Shown here in pieces: positions 1 through 5,192 of a DNA stretch of 5,333 nucleotides; within the stretch, counting starts at the first letter, position 1; the number at the start of each line of letters is the position of its first letter. The DNA is from an uncultured Collinsella sp. Its GTDB lineage: Bacteria; Actinomycetota; Coriobacteriia; Coriobacteriales; Coriobacteriaceae. Below the pieces are notes generated by a model. It worked only from the letters and a program-made list of their open reading frames with translations. It searched no databases and had not been told where the DNA came from. The position numbers and the translations under genes were made by a program. Where the stretch lies: NCBI GenBank assembly GCA_900551975.1, contig URYA01000122.1:1-5333 (forward strand), in the 5' to 3' direction.

Positions 1-798
1 GTTGCTGCGGCGCTTGCGACGGCGCAGCTCGACCACCGCCTGCTCATTGGCGGCGTTGCAGGCCAGATGGAATCCGCCCAGCCCCTTGATGGCGACAATA
101 CCGCCGCTGGCCAGCAGCTCGACACAGCGGTCAATAATGGCATCGCTGGTTTCGCGCGTGCTGCCGACGGCCGGCGTCGCCCCCAGACCCTCGAGCCCCA
201 TGTCGCCCGCCGCCTCGCGCCAGGTAATATGTGGCCCGCAGTCAAAGCAGGCATCGGGCTGCGCATGAAAGCGCCGGTCAAGCGGGTCGCCATACTCTGC
301 GGCGCACTCGGGGCACATGGGAAAGCAATCCATCGACGTGGCCGCTCGGTCATAAGGCAGCGATCGGATGATGGTAAAGCGCGGCCCGCAGTTGGTGCAG
401 TTGATAAAGGGGTAGTGATAGCGTCGGTCGGTGGGGTCGAACAGTTCGCGCAGGCAGTCGTCACAGGTGGCGATATCGGGAGAGATGAGCGTCGTGTGCA
501 CGGTCTGATCCTGCGACGCTACGATACGAAAGACCTGCTCATCGTCGGCATCCCAAGCGTCGGGCTCCAGGTCTGCAACAGCGACATGCTCAACGCGGGC
601 CGCGGCAGGCGCGTGCTCCGACAGCGCGGCGACAAAGCCGTCGAGTGCCTCGACTGAAGCATGCGCCTCGATGTGCACGCCATCGCCCGCGTTGAGCACC
701 CAGCCGCAAATGCCATGCGCCATAGCCTCGCGATACACAAATGGCCGCATGCCAACGCCCTGCACGATGCCCGTCACATGAATATGCACATGCCGCAT
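1..798 (-). CDS. hypF: Carbamoyltransferase HypF, N-terminal third (runs off the window)
   Basis: HypF takes carbamoyl phosphate and, with HypE, makes the thiocarboxamide that becomes the CN ligands of the [NiFe]-hydrogenase active site; it is cytoplasmic. The visible 266 residues hold an acylphosphatase domain (about 1-90) with the GIVQGVGMRPF signature, whose Arg18 and the Asn36 of GWVLNAGDG are the expected catalytic pair. A double zinc finger follows with cysteines at 112, 115, 134, 137, 162, 165, 184 and 187, which is exactly the family spacing CX2C-X18-CX2C-X24-CX2C-X18-CX2C. Then comes the start of the YrdC/Sua5-like domain (from about 215, with KGLGGFHLACNA). The family is about 750 residues long, so roughly two thirds, including the Kae1-like domain, lie outside the window. 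The ATG at 798 is preceded by GAGGGG at 811-806 with a 7-base spacer. The gene lies downstream of nikR on the same strand, with a palindromic repeat between them. No frameshift is seen in the visible part. Confidence 0.96.
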   Translation of the reverse strand, partial: MRHVHIHVTGIVQGVGMRPFVYREAMAHGICGWVLNAGDGVHIEAHASVEALDGFVAALSEHAPAAARVEHVAVADLEPDAWDADDEQVFRIVASQDQTVHTTLISPDIATCDDCLRELFDPTDRRYHYPFINCTNCGPRFTIIRSLPYDRAATSMDCFPMCPECAAEYGDPLDRRFHAQPDACFDCGPHITWREAAGDMGLEGLGATPAVGSTRETSDAIIDRCVELLASGGIVAIKGLGGFHLACNAANEQAVVELRRRKRRSN

Positions 799-817
799 GT
801 GGCTTCCCCTCGTCAAA

Positions 818-898
818 ACCGACCAAAAAGGGACAGGTTTATTTTGGTCGGTAAAACTTCTAAACCTGCCAAAACAAACCTGTCCCTTTATGGCAGGT
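818..898. repeat. Pair of inverted 35-base palindromes (REP/BIME-like)
   Basis: Two 35-base units, 818-852 and 864-898, face each other across an 11-base AT-rich spacer. The second is the reverse complement of the first at 29 of 35 positions. Each unit folds on itself: arms 818-828 and 842-852 pair over 11 bases, and arms 864-871 and 891-898 pair over 8 bases. Both loops carry the same core, AAAGGGACAGGTTT (827-840, and inverted at 876-889), so the two loops could also pair with each other over 14 bases. The arms differ by a paired change: GA/TC in one unit becomes TG/CA in the other, which keeps the pairing. On the minus strand the second hairpin is followed by TTTT and ends about 7 bases before the hypF ribosome-binding site, so it could also end nikR transcription or modulate hypF. 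The repeat fills most of the 118-base nikR-hypF gap. It resembles repetitive extragenic palindromes; membership of a genome-wide family is inferred. Confidence 0.85.
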
Positions 899-916
899 GC
901 GCTGTGGGAAATCCCG

Positions 917-1411
917 CTACAGCCCCAGGCTCTGCTTGGTGGCGGCGCACGTGAGCTCGCCGTGCTTAACGCCGCGCAGCCCCAGCAACCGGTCGGCCAG
1001 CTCGTAGACACGCTCGCCGCGACCCTTGAGCGCCAGAATCTCCAGGCAGTTGTGGTGGTCCAGATGCACGTGCATGGTCGAGACGATCTCGTCGGTGTAG
1101 TCGTGCTGCACCTCGTCCAGACGGCGCGTCAGATCGCCGGTATGGTGGTCATAGATCATGGTGAGCGAACCGATGACCTGCTCGTCGGGCGTGCGCATCT
1201 GCTGCTTAGCGATCGAGGCACGAATCAGATCGCGTACGGCCTCGGATCGGTTAGCCACGTCACCGCGGCGCGCGATCTGCTCGTCAAAGCGGCGCAGCAG
1301 GTCGTCGGGCGCGGTGACCGAAAAACGGACTAGCTCGGAGGCGGAGCCGCTGCAGCGGCAGCTCGCATCGTCGTCCACACCGTGATCGTGCGCGTGCTCG
1401 TGCTCGGCCAC
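917..1411 (-). CDS. nikR: NikR-type nickel-responsive transcriptional regulator
   Basis: A 164-residue ribbon-helix-helix repressor with a C-terminal ACT-like nickel-sensing domain. The DNA-binding part (about 27-68) has the strand VRFSVTAPDDLL, where Arg29, Ser31 and Thr33 align with the base-contacting Arg3, Thr5 and Thr7 of E. coli NikR, followed by NRSEAVRDLIR. The sensing domain (about 80-156) keeps all four square-planar Ni ligands: His103 (E. coli His76), His114 and His116 (His87, His89) and Cys122 (Cys95) in HVHLDHHNCLE. An N-terminal extension of about 26 residues is unusual: it has alternating His (HEHAHDH) and a Cys-x-Cys (18, 20), so it probably binds metal. The start is a GTG at 1411, one base after the TAA of the upstream small gene, with only a weak GGTG as ribosome-binding site. 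This implies translational coupling. hypF follows on the same strand, so hydrogenase maturation is a likely target. No clear GTATGA/TCATAC-type operator was found nearby. Confidence 0.92.
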   Translation of the reverse strand: MAEHEHAHDHGVDDDASCRCSGSASELVRFSVTAPDDLLRRFDEQIARRGDVANRSEAVRDLIRASIAKQQMRTPDEQVIGSLTMIYDHHTGDLTRRLDEVQHDYTDEIVSTMHVHLDHHNCLEILALKGRGERVYELADRLLGLRGVKHGELTCAATKQSLGL

Positions 1412-1412
1412 G

Positions 1413-1661
1413 TTACACCAGTTTCACAGAGCCGACGGAGTTGTGATCTGCCTCGATGGCCTCCTCGTAGCCCTCGAGCGCATCGTGCGCCTCGTGCAGC
1501 GCAGACATGGCGGCCTCGAGCTTGGCGCCAATGCGCTCCATGTCAAAGTTCTCGGTCGCGTGCAGCAGCTGATGGCTCCACTCGTGAGCGAGCTCAATGG
1601 TGTCGTCGACCTGCTTGACGCTCATGGCAAGCTGGCTCATGTTCATTCCGACGTCATGCAT
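1413..1661 (-). CDS. Small His/Met-rich helical protein of unknown function, coupled to nikR
   Basis: I do not recognise this 82-residue protein. It is acidic, has seven His and seven Met, lacks Cys, and has no signal peptide or membrane segment. It reads as two amphipathic helices, roughly 9-37 and 40-72. His26, His30 and His34 (in AHEWSHQLLH) sit four residues apart and would line up along one helix face, and His56 and His59 form an HEAH pair on the second helix. The ATG at 1661 has a good ribosome-binding site, AAAGGAG, about 8 bases upstream, which supports a real first gene of a transcription unit. Its stop is one base from the nikR start, so the two are surely co-translated. A role in nickel handling or in assisting the regulator is an inference from that coupling and the His stripe. 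A structural helical-bundle protein with no metal role is the alternative. Confidence 0.8.
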   Translation of the reverse strand: MHDVGMNMSQLAMSVKQVDDTIELAHEWSHQLLHATENFDMERIGAKLEAAMSALHEAHDALEGYEEAIEADHNSVGSVKLV

Positions 1662-1700
1662 GGGGATTCTCCTTTTGTACGGGGCGATATGGTGGTTCAG

Positions 1701-1706
1701 ATTCTA
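1701..1706 (-). promoter_or_regulatory. Candidate -10 box for the small gene-nikR unit
   Basis: On the minus strand this reads TAGAAT, five of six matches to TATAAT, about 40 bases before the ATG at 1661 and downstream of the trxA terminator, so it is placed where this unit needs its own promoter. No convincing -35 box stands 16-18 bases upstream, where the DNA is very G+C-rich. Confidence 0.3.
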
Positions 1707-1734
1707 CTACGCCCGCCTTGGGCGCCGCCGCATA

Positions 1735-1771
1735 AGAAAACGGGCGCGAGTCCGTCTGACCCGCGCCCGTT
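1735..1771 (-). terminator. Rho-independent terminator downstream of trxA
   Basis: Bases 1739-1748 (AACGGGCGCG) pair perfectly with 1762-1771 over 10 bp, with a 13-base loop. Read on the minus strand, the stem runs into TTTTCTTATG, a short U-rich tract, as expected for an intrinsic terminator of leftward transcription. On the plus strand the stem is followed by CACTGGGGG, so it does not look bidirectional. It lies about 110 bases after the trxA stop and separates trxA from the small gene-nikR unit. Confidence 0.75.
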
Positions 1772-1882
1772 CACTGGGGGCTGTTTGTGACTACCATACT
1801 ATCCGTGGTCGCACGCGCCGCACCCGGCAGTCCGGCGAGCGGTACAAAACCGCTCATGGACGGCGGGTAAGTAACAAGCGTA

Positions 1883-2203
1883 TTACAGATGCTTCTCCAG
1901 CAGCGCCTGCAGCCTCGCCTTGGGCAGAGCGCCGACCGAGCGGTCGATCTCCTCGCCGTTCTTAAACACAATCAGCGTGGGGATGCTCATGACGCCATAC
2001 TTCATGGCCAGGTCCTGGTTGTCGTCGACGTTGCATTTGGCAACGGCAAGCTTGCCCGCCAGCTCATCGGCAACCTCGTCAACGATGGGCGAGAGGGATC
2101 GACAGGGCCCGCACCACGGTGCCCAAAAATCGACCAGCACGGGCAGGCTGTCGTTAACGACGGAATTGAAGTTCTCGGGGGTAATCTGCTTAATGTCAGC
2201 CAT
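1883..2203 (-). CDS. trxA: Thioredoxin
   Basis: A 106-residue cytoplasmic thioredoxin, the usual family length, which reduces protein disulfides and is recycled by thioredoxin reductase. The active site is WCGPC (Cys31, Cys34) in VDFWAPWCGPCRS, with the buried Asp25 before it and the cis-proline Pro75 in MSIPTLIVFKNGE. The C-terminal helix ends GALPKARLQALLEKHL. An extra Cys57 occurs in VAKCNVD, where E. coli Trx has Leu. I chose the ATG at 2203 because GGAGGT lies just before it and the protein then begins MADIKQ, as is typical. An in-frame ATG at 2215 would sit upstream of that ribosome-binding site, and the open frame back to 2287 has no family support. It looks monocistronic, with a terminator at 1735-1771. 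The sequence is too general to say whether it is the housekeeping copy. Confidence 0.95.
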   Translation of the reverse strand: MADIKQITPENFNSVVNDSLPVLVDFWAPWCGPCRSLSPIVDEVADELAGKLAVAKCNVDDNQDLAMKYGVMSIPTLIVFKNGEEIDRSVGALPKARLQALLEKHL

Positions 2204-2221
2204 GGTGACCTCCATAATGTG

Positions 2222-2238
2222 ACGCGGCTTGGCCGCGT
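2222..2238 (-). other. Perfect hairpin in the trxA leader
   Basis: ACGCGGC (2222-2228) and GCCGCGT (2232-2238) pair over 7 bp with a 3-base loop. In the trxA transcript it would lie about 10 bases upstream of the GGAGGT ribosome-binding site. No U-run follows it, so it is not a terminator. It may stabilise the mRNA 5' end or be a protein-binding palindrome; no known riboswitch was recognised. Confidence 0.5.
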
Positions 2239-2257
2239 AAAACTCAGTACGACCGTG

Positions 2258-2263
2258 CTTATA
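2258..2263 (-). promoter_or_regulatory. Candidate -10 box for trxA
   Basis: The minus strand reads TATAAG (five of six to TATAAT) about 55 bases before the trxA ATG. It would give a leader containing the 2222-2238 hairpin. The -35 position holds TGGTTG, a poor match. Confidence 0.25.
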
Positions 2264-2266
2264 CCC

Positions 2267-2299
2267 AGCCGCCCGCAAAGCAACCACTCGCAGGCGGCT
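2267..2299. repeat. Inverted repeat between the divergent promoters
   Basis: AGCCGCC (2267-2273) and GGCGGCT (2293-2299) are perfect 7-base arms around a 19-base centre. The repeat sits between the candidate leftward -10 of trxA and the TATAAT of the rightward gene, so it overlaps both expected -35 regions and could be a shared operator. It could also be chance in G+C-rich DNA. Confidence 0.35.
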
Positions 2300-2305
2300 C
2301 TTTTA

Positions 2306-2311
2306 TATAAT
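2306..2311 (+). promoter_or_regulatory. Consensus -10 box (TATAAT) for the glycosylase-like gene
   Basis: A perfect TATAAT in an AT-rich patch (TTTTATATAAT) that stands out from the G+C-rich surroundings. Transcription would start near 2317-2319 and leave a leader of about 22 bases before the ATG at 2340, with GGAG in it. No clear TTGACA-like -35 was found at 16-18 bases upstream (ACCACT), so an activator or the -10 alone may suffice. Confidence 0.6.
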
Positions 2312-2339
2312 GGTGGGCACGCAAACGATTGGAGAGCGC

Positions 2340-2915
2340 ATGTCCACGTCACAAAGCCAGAAAAAAGAAGCCATCGCCCAGGCGGCCGAGCAGGAGCTCA
2401 CATCGCTTGCGGTCCGTGGCGTGCGTATCGCGGGCAACGCGTGCTCGCCGATCGTGCTGGTCAAAGGCGATTTGGACGAGGCCGAGCGTTCGGGTGGCGA
2501 GCTTGCCGCTGGCCCGGATGGCGCGGCGTTGCGCAAGGCGCTTGGGGCCATCGGCTACGCGCCCGAGGATTTTTGCGTGCTGGCAAGCGTCGCCGGCGCA
2601 GGTGACGGAGCGGTCGCGGTGGGCGAGACTCTGCCGTGCGAGCTGTTCCGTGAGGCGCTTGAGGCTTTGGACCCCGAGGCGGTGCTACTGCTCGACAACA
2701 ACGCGGCTGACGCCATGCGCGAGACCTACGCCGATATGCTCGTGGCGATCGATGACTTCGACACCGCCATGCTCAAGCCCGGCCTGGTCGCCCATGTGCA
2801 GGGGCGCCGCGTGCTGGCGCTCGACGGTTTTGAGGCGGCGCTCACCGACAAGGCCGCTAAGCAGCGCATGTGGGCCTACATCAAGCAGCTGACTCCGGCG
2901 GCCGCGCCGCTGTAG
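2340..2915 (+). CDS. Hypothetical protein resembling a degenerate family-4 uracil-DNA glycosylase fold
   Basis: A 191-residue soluble, acidic, alanine-rich protein; the coding frame is clear but its function is not established. The order of segments parallels family-4 uracil-DNA glycosylases. A strand SPIVLVKGDLDEAERSGG (36-53) sits where the family has GEAPG...EDRxGRPF. Then come GAALRKALGAIGYAPEDFCVL (61-81), the LFREALEALDPEAVLLLDNNAADAM stretch (102-126) where the family has 'P..I..LG..AA', and RRVLALDGFEAALTDKAAKQRMWAYIKQL (156-184) where the family has 'V..T.HP...L....K...W..L'. The catalytic GEAPG and HP motifs are replaced, and the iron-sulfur cysteines are not in place (only Cys35, Cys79 and Cys100). 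If the homology is right, it is a catalytically dead relative. The ATG at 2340 has GGAG with a 5-base spacer; an in-frame ATG at 2310 overlaps the -10 box and is unlikely. It stands alone between divergent trxA and a convergent kinase fragment. Confidence 0.85.
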   Translation: MSTSQSQKKEAIAQAAEQELTSLAVRGVRIAGNACSPIVLVKGDLDEAERSGGELAAGPDGAALRKALGAIGYAPEDFCVLASVAGAGDGAVAVGETLPCELFREALEALDPEAVLLLDNNAADAMRETYADMLVAIDDFDTAMLKPGLVAHVQGRRVLALDGFEAALTDKAAKQRMWAYIKQLTPAAAPL

Positions 2916-2989
2916 CGAGCCCGCGTCGACAAACGACCCCGAGCGGGCGAGCCGTACCCGCGGAACGCAAATCCGTCGCGCCCGCGCCC

Positions 2990-3517
2990 TTACATCACAG
3001 CGCGCAGCTCAAACCGGTCGCCGTTAATGCGGAACTGGCAGTTGCCGTTCATGCGCTCGACGGCAAGCTTAATGCTCTTGGTGCCAAAGCCGTGCCCAGT
3101 GTGCTGAGCCACGGGCATGCCGTCGACCATGTGCGGCGCACGGCCAAACGTGTTGGAAACCAGCAATAGAAGCTGACCGTCTTCGTAGCGAAGGTCCAGG
3201 TCGACAAACCGCTTGCCTTCGGGGGCGGTGCTCGCCGCGTCGATGGCATTGTCCAGGGCGTTCGATACCACACTGAACAGATCGGCATCGCCCACGTGGA
3301 CGGTTTCGGGCACGGCGGCTCGCAGGTCGGCGGTGATGCCGTGCGCGTTGATGTCCGCGGAAAGCGACGAGAGCGCAATGTTGACCGTTTCGTTGGCGCA
3401 GTAGCGGCGCACAGCGGTGCGGTCGTTGGTCTCGCAAAGCGCGTCGATGCGCTCGAGTGCCTCATCGGTGTGACCCTCTTCGATCAGGGCCGCTAGACCG
3501 CGCAGGTAGTGGCGCAT
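2990..3517 (-). CDS. GHKL sensor histidine kinase fragment (AgrC/HPK10 type) lacking its N-terminus
   Basis: The 175 residues are the cytoplasmic end of a GHKL two-component sensor kinase. MRHYLRGLAALIEEGHTDEALERIDAL (1-27) matches the part just after the phospho-acceptor His in this class. The N-box is SVVSNALDNAIDA (82-94), with Asn86, Asp89 and Asn90 expected to bind ATP-Mg, and the G-box is GHGFGTKSI (141-149). The C-terminus looks complete (MNGNCQFRINGDRFELRAVM). Intact family members have 200 or more residues upstream, with transmembrane sensor segments and a dimerisation helix. Here an in-frame TGA stands two codons before the ATG, and nothing upstream resembles a sensor. The expected RHD of the H-box is reduced to Tyr-Asp, and no ribosome-binding site precedes the ATG. 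No response regulator is in view. It is most likely a remnant of a recombined or decayed kinase gene. A stand-alone ATPase domain is possible but less likely. Confidence 0.75.
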   Translation of the reverse strand: MRHYLRGLAALIEEGHTDEALERIDALCETNDRTAVRRYCANETVNIALSSLSADINAHGITADLRAAVPETVHVGDADLFSVVSNALDNAIDAASTAPEGKRFVDLDLRYEDGQLLLLVSNTFGRAPHMVDGMPVAQHTGHGFGTKSIKLAVERMNGNCQFRINGDRFELRAVM

Positions 3518-3660
3518 GTCGTATCACATTGAGACCAAGTCAAGAAGAATCGCTTCGGTCGAATCGCGTCTTTTGGGTGAGTTCTCAACGTCCGCTGCCG
3601 CTGGTTTCCACCGTATGCCGAAAACACCCGGACGATGCCGTGCAGATCGCTTCGCTCTGC

Positions 3661-3666
3661 TATAGT
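3661..3666 (+). promoter_or_regulatory. Candidate -10 box for the membrane-protein gene
   Basis: TATAGT, five of six to TATAAT, lies about 40 bases before the start of the membrane-protein gene, in the 3518-3704 gap. No strong -35 is seen. A small inverted repeat (GCAGA 3642-3646 / TCTGC 3656-3660) lies directly upstream. The rest of the gap shows no gene on either strand. Confidence 0.4.
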
Positions 3667-3704
3667 CTCCCAAATTCACGTTTTCTATTGGGATGGTGGT
3701 TAAT

Positions 3705-4811
3705 ATGGGCGACATACTCGAATCGTTCCTGCGCGTGGCGATGGTGGTGTTCATCGTCGGTCCGCTCACTGCATGGGTCGCCCGTCGCGGCGCGCGTGAG
3801 CGCAGTGAGGCGACGGACAGCCTCGATCGCTTCACGGTGCGCATGCCCGCTGCCATCCGCACGATCATCGCCTGCTGCGCGGTCGCGTTCGAGCTGCTCA
3901 TGTTGGGTGTTTACGTCTGGCAGGGCGTTTCGCTGGGCGAGTGGGGCCACGAGCTTGTGTGGTTCGGCCACGCCATGGCACTTGCGGGCATGGCCATCTG
4001 GGCCCTGCTGAGCATCCCGCGCATCGACGTGGACGGTGAACGAATTCTCTCGCGTAACGCCTTCGGCATCCGCAAGGAGACGACGTTCGGCAACATCACC
4101 CATGCAACGCTTCACACGCAGATGATGAGGATCGACCTGTTCGAGGGCGATCGAAAGTTCTGCTCGATAAGCCTCGAGGGGGTGTGCTCGCTCAACCTCC
4201 TCGCCCGTCTGGAGGAAGAGGGCATCGAAGTCTCGGACGCCGTCGACGGTCCCATGACCAAGGCGGGCCTGTGTTGGTCTGCCGTCAAGCCGTTGACGAT
4301 TGTTTTCAACGGCATGGCGCTCGTCTTCTCGCTCGTGATCGCCTTCATGGCTGTTTTCACCGATGCCGGAGCCCGCTTGCTCTTGCTCGTTCCGTTCCTC
4401 TTCCTGTTCATAGGGGGACTCCTGCCCCTGCTTATGCTCAGCATGCCCGCCCGTGGTATCTACGATATCGGCAGGCAGGAGCGCGAACTCGGTTTCTCCT
4501 TCGCCGAGGAGATGGCAAGTCGAGGTGCCACGGGCACTTCGCTTGTCGACGACGATTGGTTCATCGAGATCAGCAATGCCCGCGTCGTGGCGTTCCGCCG
4601 CGATTACCTCAAGAAGGTCACGGCGCACGAGGACAGCGAGAGCGGCGACCGCTGCACGGTGACTACGAAGGGCGGTCGAAAAATCAAGGTGTATGCAGCG
4701 GGCAGCACGCTCGAGGACCTGCGCACGTGGTTCAAACAGGGTGCCAAGGCCAGAAGCACGCTCGACCGTGCAGAGGACGCGCTCGAGACGACGTCTGATT
4801 GGGTTGTCTGA
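3705..4811 (+). CDS. Membrane protein with five TM segments and two PH-like cytoplasmic modules
   Basis: A 368-residue integral membrane protein of unknown function. Residue numbers here count from an alternative ATG at 3693, four codons earlier; I prefer 3705 because GGTGG lies 5 bases before it. Hydrophobic segments run about 12-30, 55-77, 88-107, 199-222 and 228-251. The Arg-rich loop after the first (ARRGARER) puts the two soluble parts in the cytoplasm. Module 1 (about 110-180) begins IPRIDVDGERILSRNAFGIR and contains GDRKFCSISLEG, then a helix ending in Gly. Module 2 (about 287-351) has DWFIEISNARVVAFRR and GGRKIKVYAAG, then a helix ending in Gly. Both look like bacterial PH-type domains (strand-rich, then one C-terminal helix), and the shared pattern suggests an internal duplication of 'two TM plus PH'. 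The last 20 residues are a polar tail, and the TGA coincides with the probable first bases of the IS that follows, so the natural C-terminus may be lost. Assignment to a named family is not made. Confidence 0.85.
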   Translation: MGDILESFLRVAMVVFIVGPLTAWVARRGARERSEATDSLDRFTVRMPAAIRTIIACCAVAFELLMLGVYVWQGVSLGEWGHELVWFGHAMALAGMAIWALLSIPRIDVDGERILSRNAFGIRKETTFGNITHATLHTQMMRIDLFEGDRKFCSISLEGVCSLNLLARLEEEGIEVSDAVDGPMTKAGLCWSAVKPLTIVFNGMALVFSLVIAFMAVFTDAGARLLLLVPFLFLFIGGLLPLLMLSMPARGIYDIGRQERELGFSFAEEMASRGATGTSLVDDDWFIEISNARVVAFRRDYLKKVTAHEDSESGDRCTVTTKGGRKIKVYAAGSTLEDLRTWFKQGAKARSTLDRAEDALETTSDWVV

Positions 4812-4855
4812 CCTGTATCGTCTTTTCGGACACGCATGCTAGAGGCCCAATCCTT

Positions 4856-4861
4856 TAGAAT
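4856..4861 (+). promoter_or_regulatory. Candidate -10 box of the insertion sequence
   Basis: TAGAAT, five of six to TATAAT, lies 33 bases before the orfA ATG, inside the IS left end. No matching -35 is apparent, in keeping with the weak native promoters of many insertion sequences. Confidence 0.25.
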
Positions 4862-4893
4862 GCATTCATCGACGACCGAGAGGACGGTATGCT

Positions 4894-5178
4894 ATGTCCA
4901 ACCCAGCCGCCAAGTACACCGACGAGTTCAGGCGCGAGACCGCCGACTACATCATCTCGACGGGCAGGCCGATAACGGAATGCTGCGCAGAACTGGGCCT
5001 GAATTCCAAGACCGTGAACAAGTGGGTGCAGAACCGCCGGCGCGAGCTTGCCGGCGGGCCCGACCCCAAGGCCGAGGACCGCGAGCTTCGCGAGGCGAAA
5101 AGGCGCATACGCGAGCTCGAGATGGAGAACGCCTTCTTGAAAAAAGCCGCGGCCTTCTTCGCCAAAAGCCAGGCGTAG
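4894..5178 (+). CDS. IS3-family transposase OrfA
   Basis: A 94-residue DNA-binding subunit of an IS3-family transposase, which recognises the terminal repeats and, fused to OrfB by frameshifting, forms the active OrfAB. Residues 1-50 hold the HTH_Tnp_1 type domain: KYTDEFRRETADYI, then ITECCAELGLNSKTVNKWV as helix-turn-helix. Residues 60-90 form the leucine-zipper helix (EDRELREAKRRIRELEMENAFLKKAAAFFAK) used for multimerisation. The ATG at 4894 has AGGA 9 bases upstream. An overlapping ATG at 4889 is in another frame. The frame closes at the TAG 5176-5178, just as orfB homology begins in the -1 frame, so the gene appears intact. Confidence 0.93.
   Translation: MSNPAAKYTDEFRRETADYIISTGRPITECCAELGLNSKTVNKWVQNRRRELAGGPDPKAEDRELREAKRRIRELEMENAFLKKAAAFFAKSQA
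5140..5146 (+). other. A6G run, possible programmed frameshift site between orfA and orfB
   Basis: AAAAAAG is the usual slip sequence of IS3-family elements and lies at the expected place, at the end of the OrfA zipper. orfB is in the -1 frame, as required. However, orfA reads it as AAA-AAA-G after TTG, not as A-AAA-AAG, so the classic two-tRNA slip would leave one mismatch (GAA) in the P site. Efficient frameshifting is therefore uncertain. Confidence 0.5.
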
Positions 5179-5192
5179 CCGCATGCTACCGG

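Noticed and set aside
67..657. Long plus-strand open frame of 196 codons
   Set aside because: It is antisense to hypF, whose minus-strand frame has the full acylphosphatase and zinc-finger motifs. The plus frame has no family features and is a G+C-rich shadow.
818..898. CRISPR-like repeats
   Set aside because: Only two units are present, in inverted rather than direct orientation, with an 11-base spacer, and no cas genes are in view.
1662..1738. NikR operator search upstream of the small gene-nikR unit
   Set aside because: No GTATGA...TCATAC-type dyad with the right spacing was found, so no operator is annotated.
1837..1855. 7-bp hairpin after trxA considered as its terminator
   Set aside because: The T-run is in the loop and no U-tract follows the stem on the minus strand. 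The 1735-1771 hairpin fits better.
1771..1857. 28-codon minus-strand ORF between trxA and its terminator (MSGFVPLAGLPG...)
   Set aside because: It has no ribosome-binding site before its ATG and no known relatives come to mind. It is likely trailer sequence.
2204..2287. Longer trxA start (up to 134 codons)
   Set aside because: The GGAGGT ribosome-binding site lies just before the ATG at 2203, and 106 residues is the normal thioredoxin length.
1889..2605. Plus-strand open frame of 238 codons
   Set aside because: It crosses trxA in antisense, the divergent promoter region and the start of the next gene in a wrong frame.
3660..4628. Minus-strand open frame of 322 codons
   Set aside because: It is the shadow of the plus-strand membrane-protein gene, rich in His, Glu and Arg as expected from complementing hydrophobic codons, with no recognisable domain.
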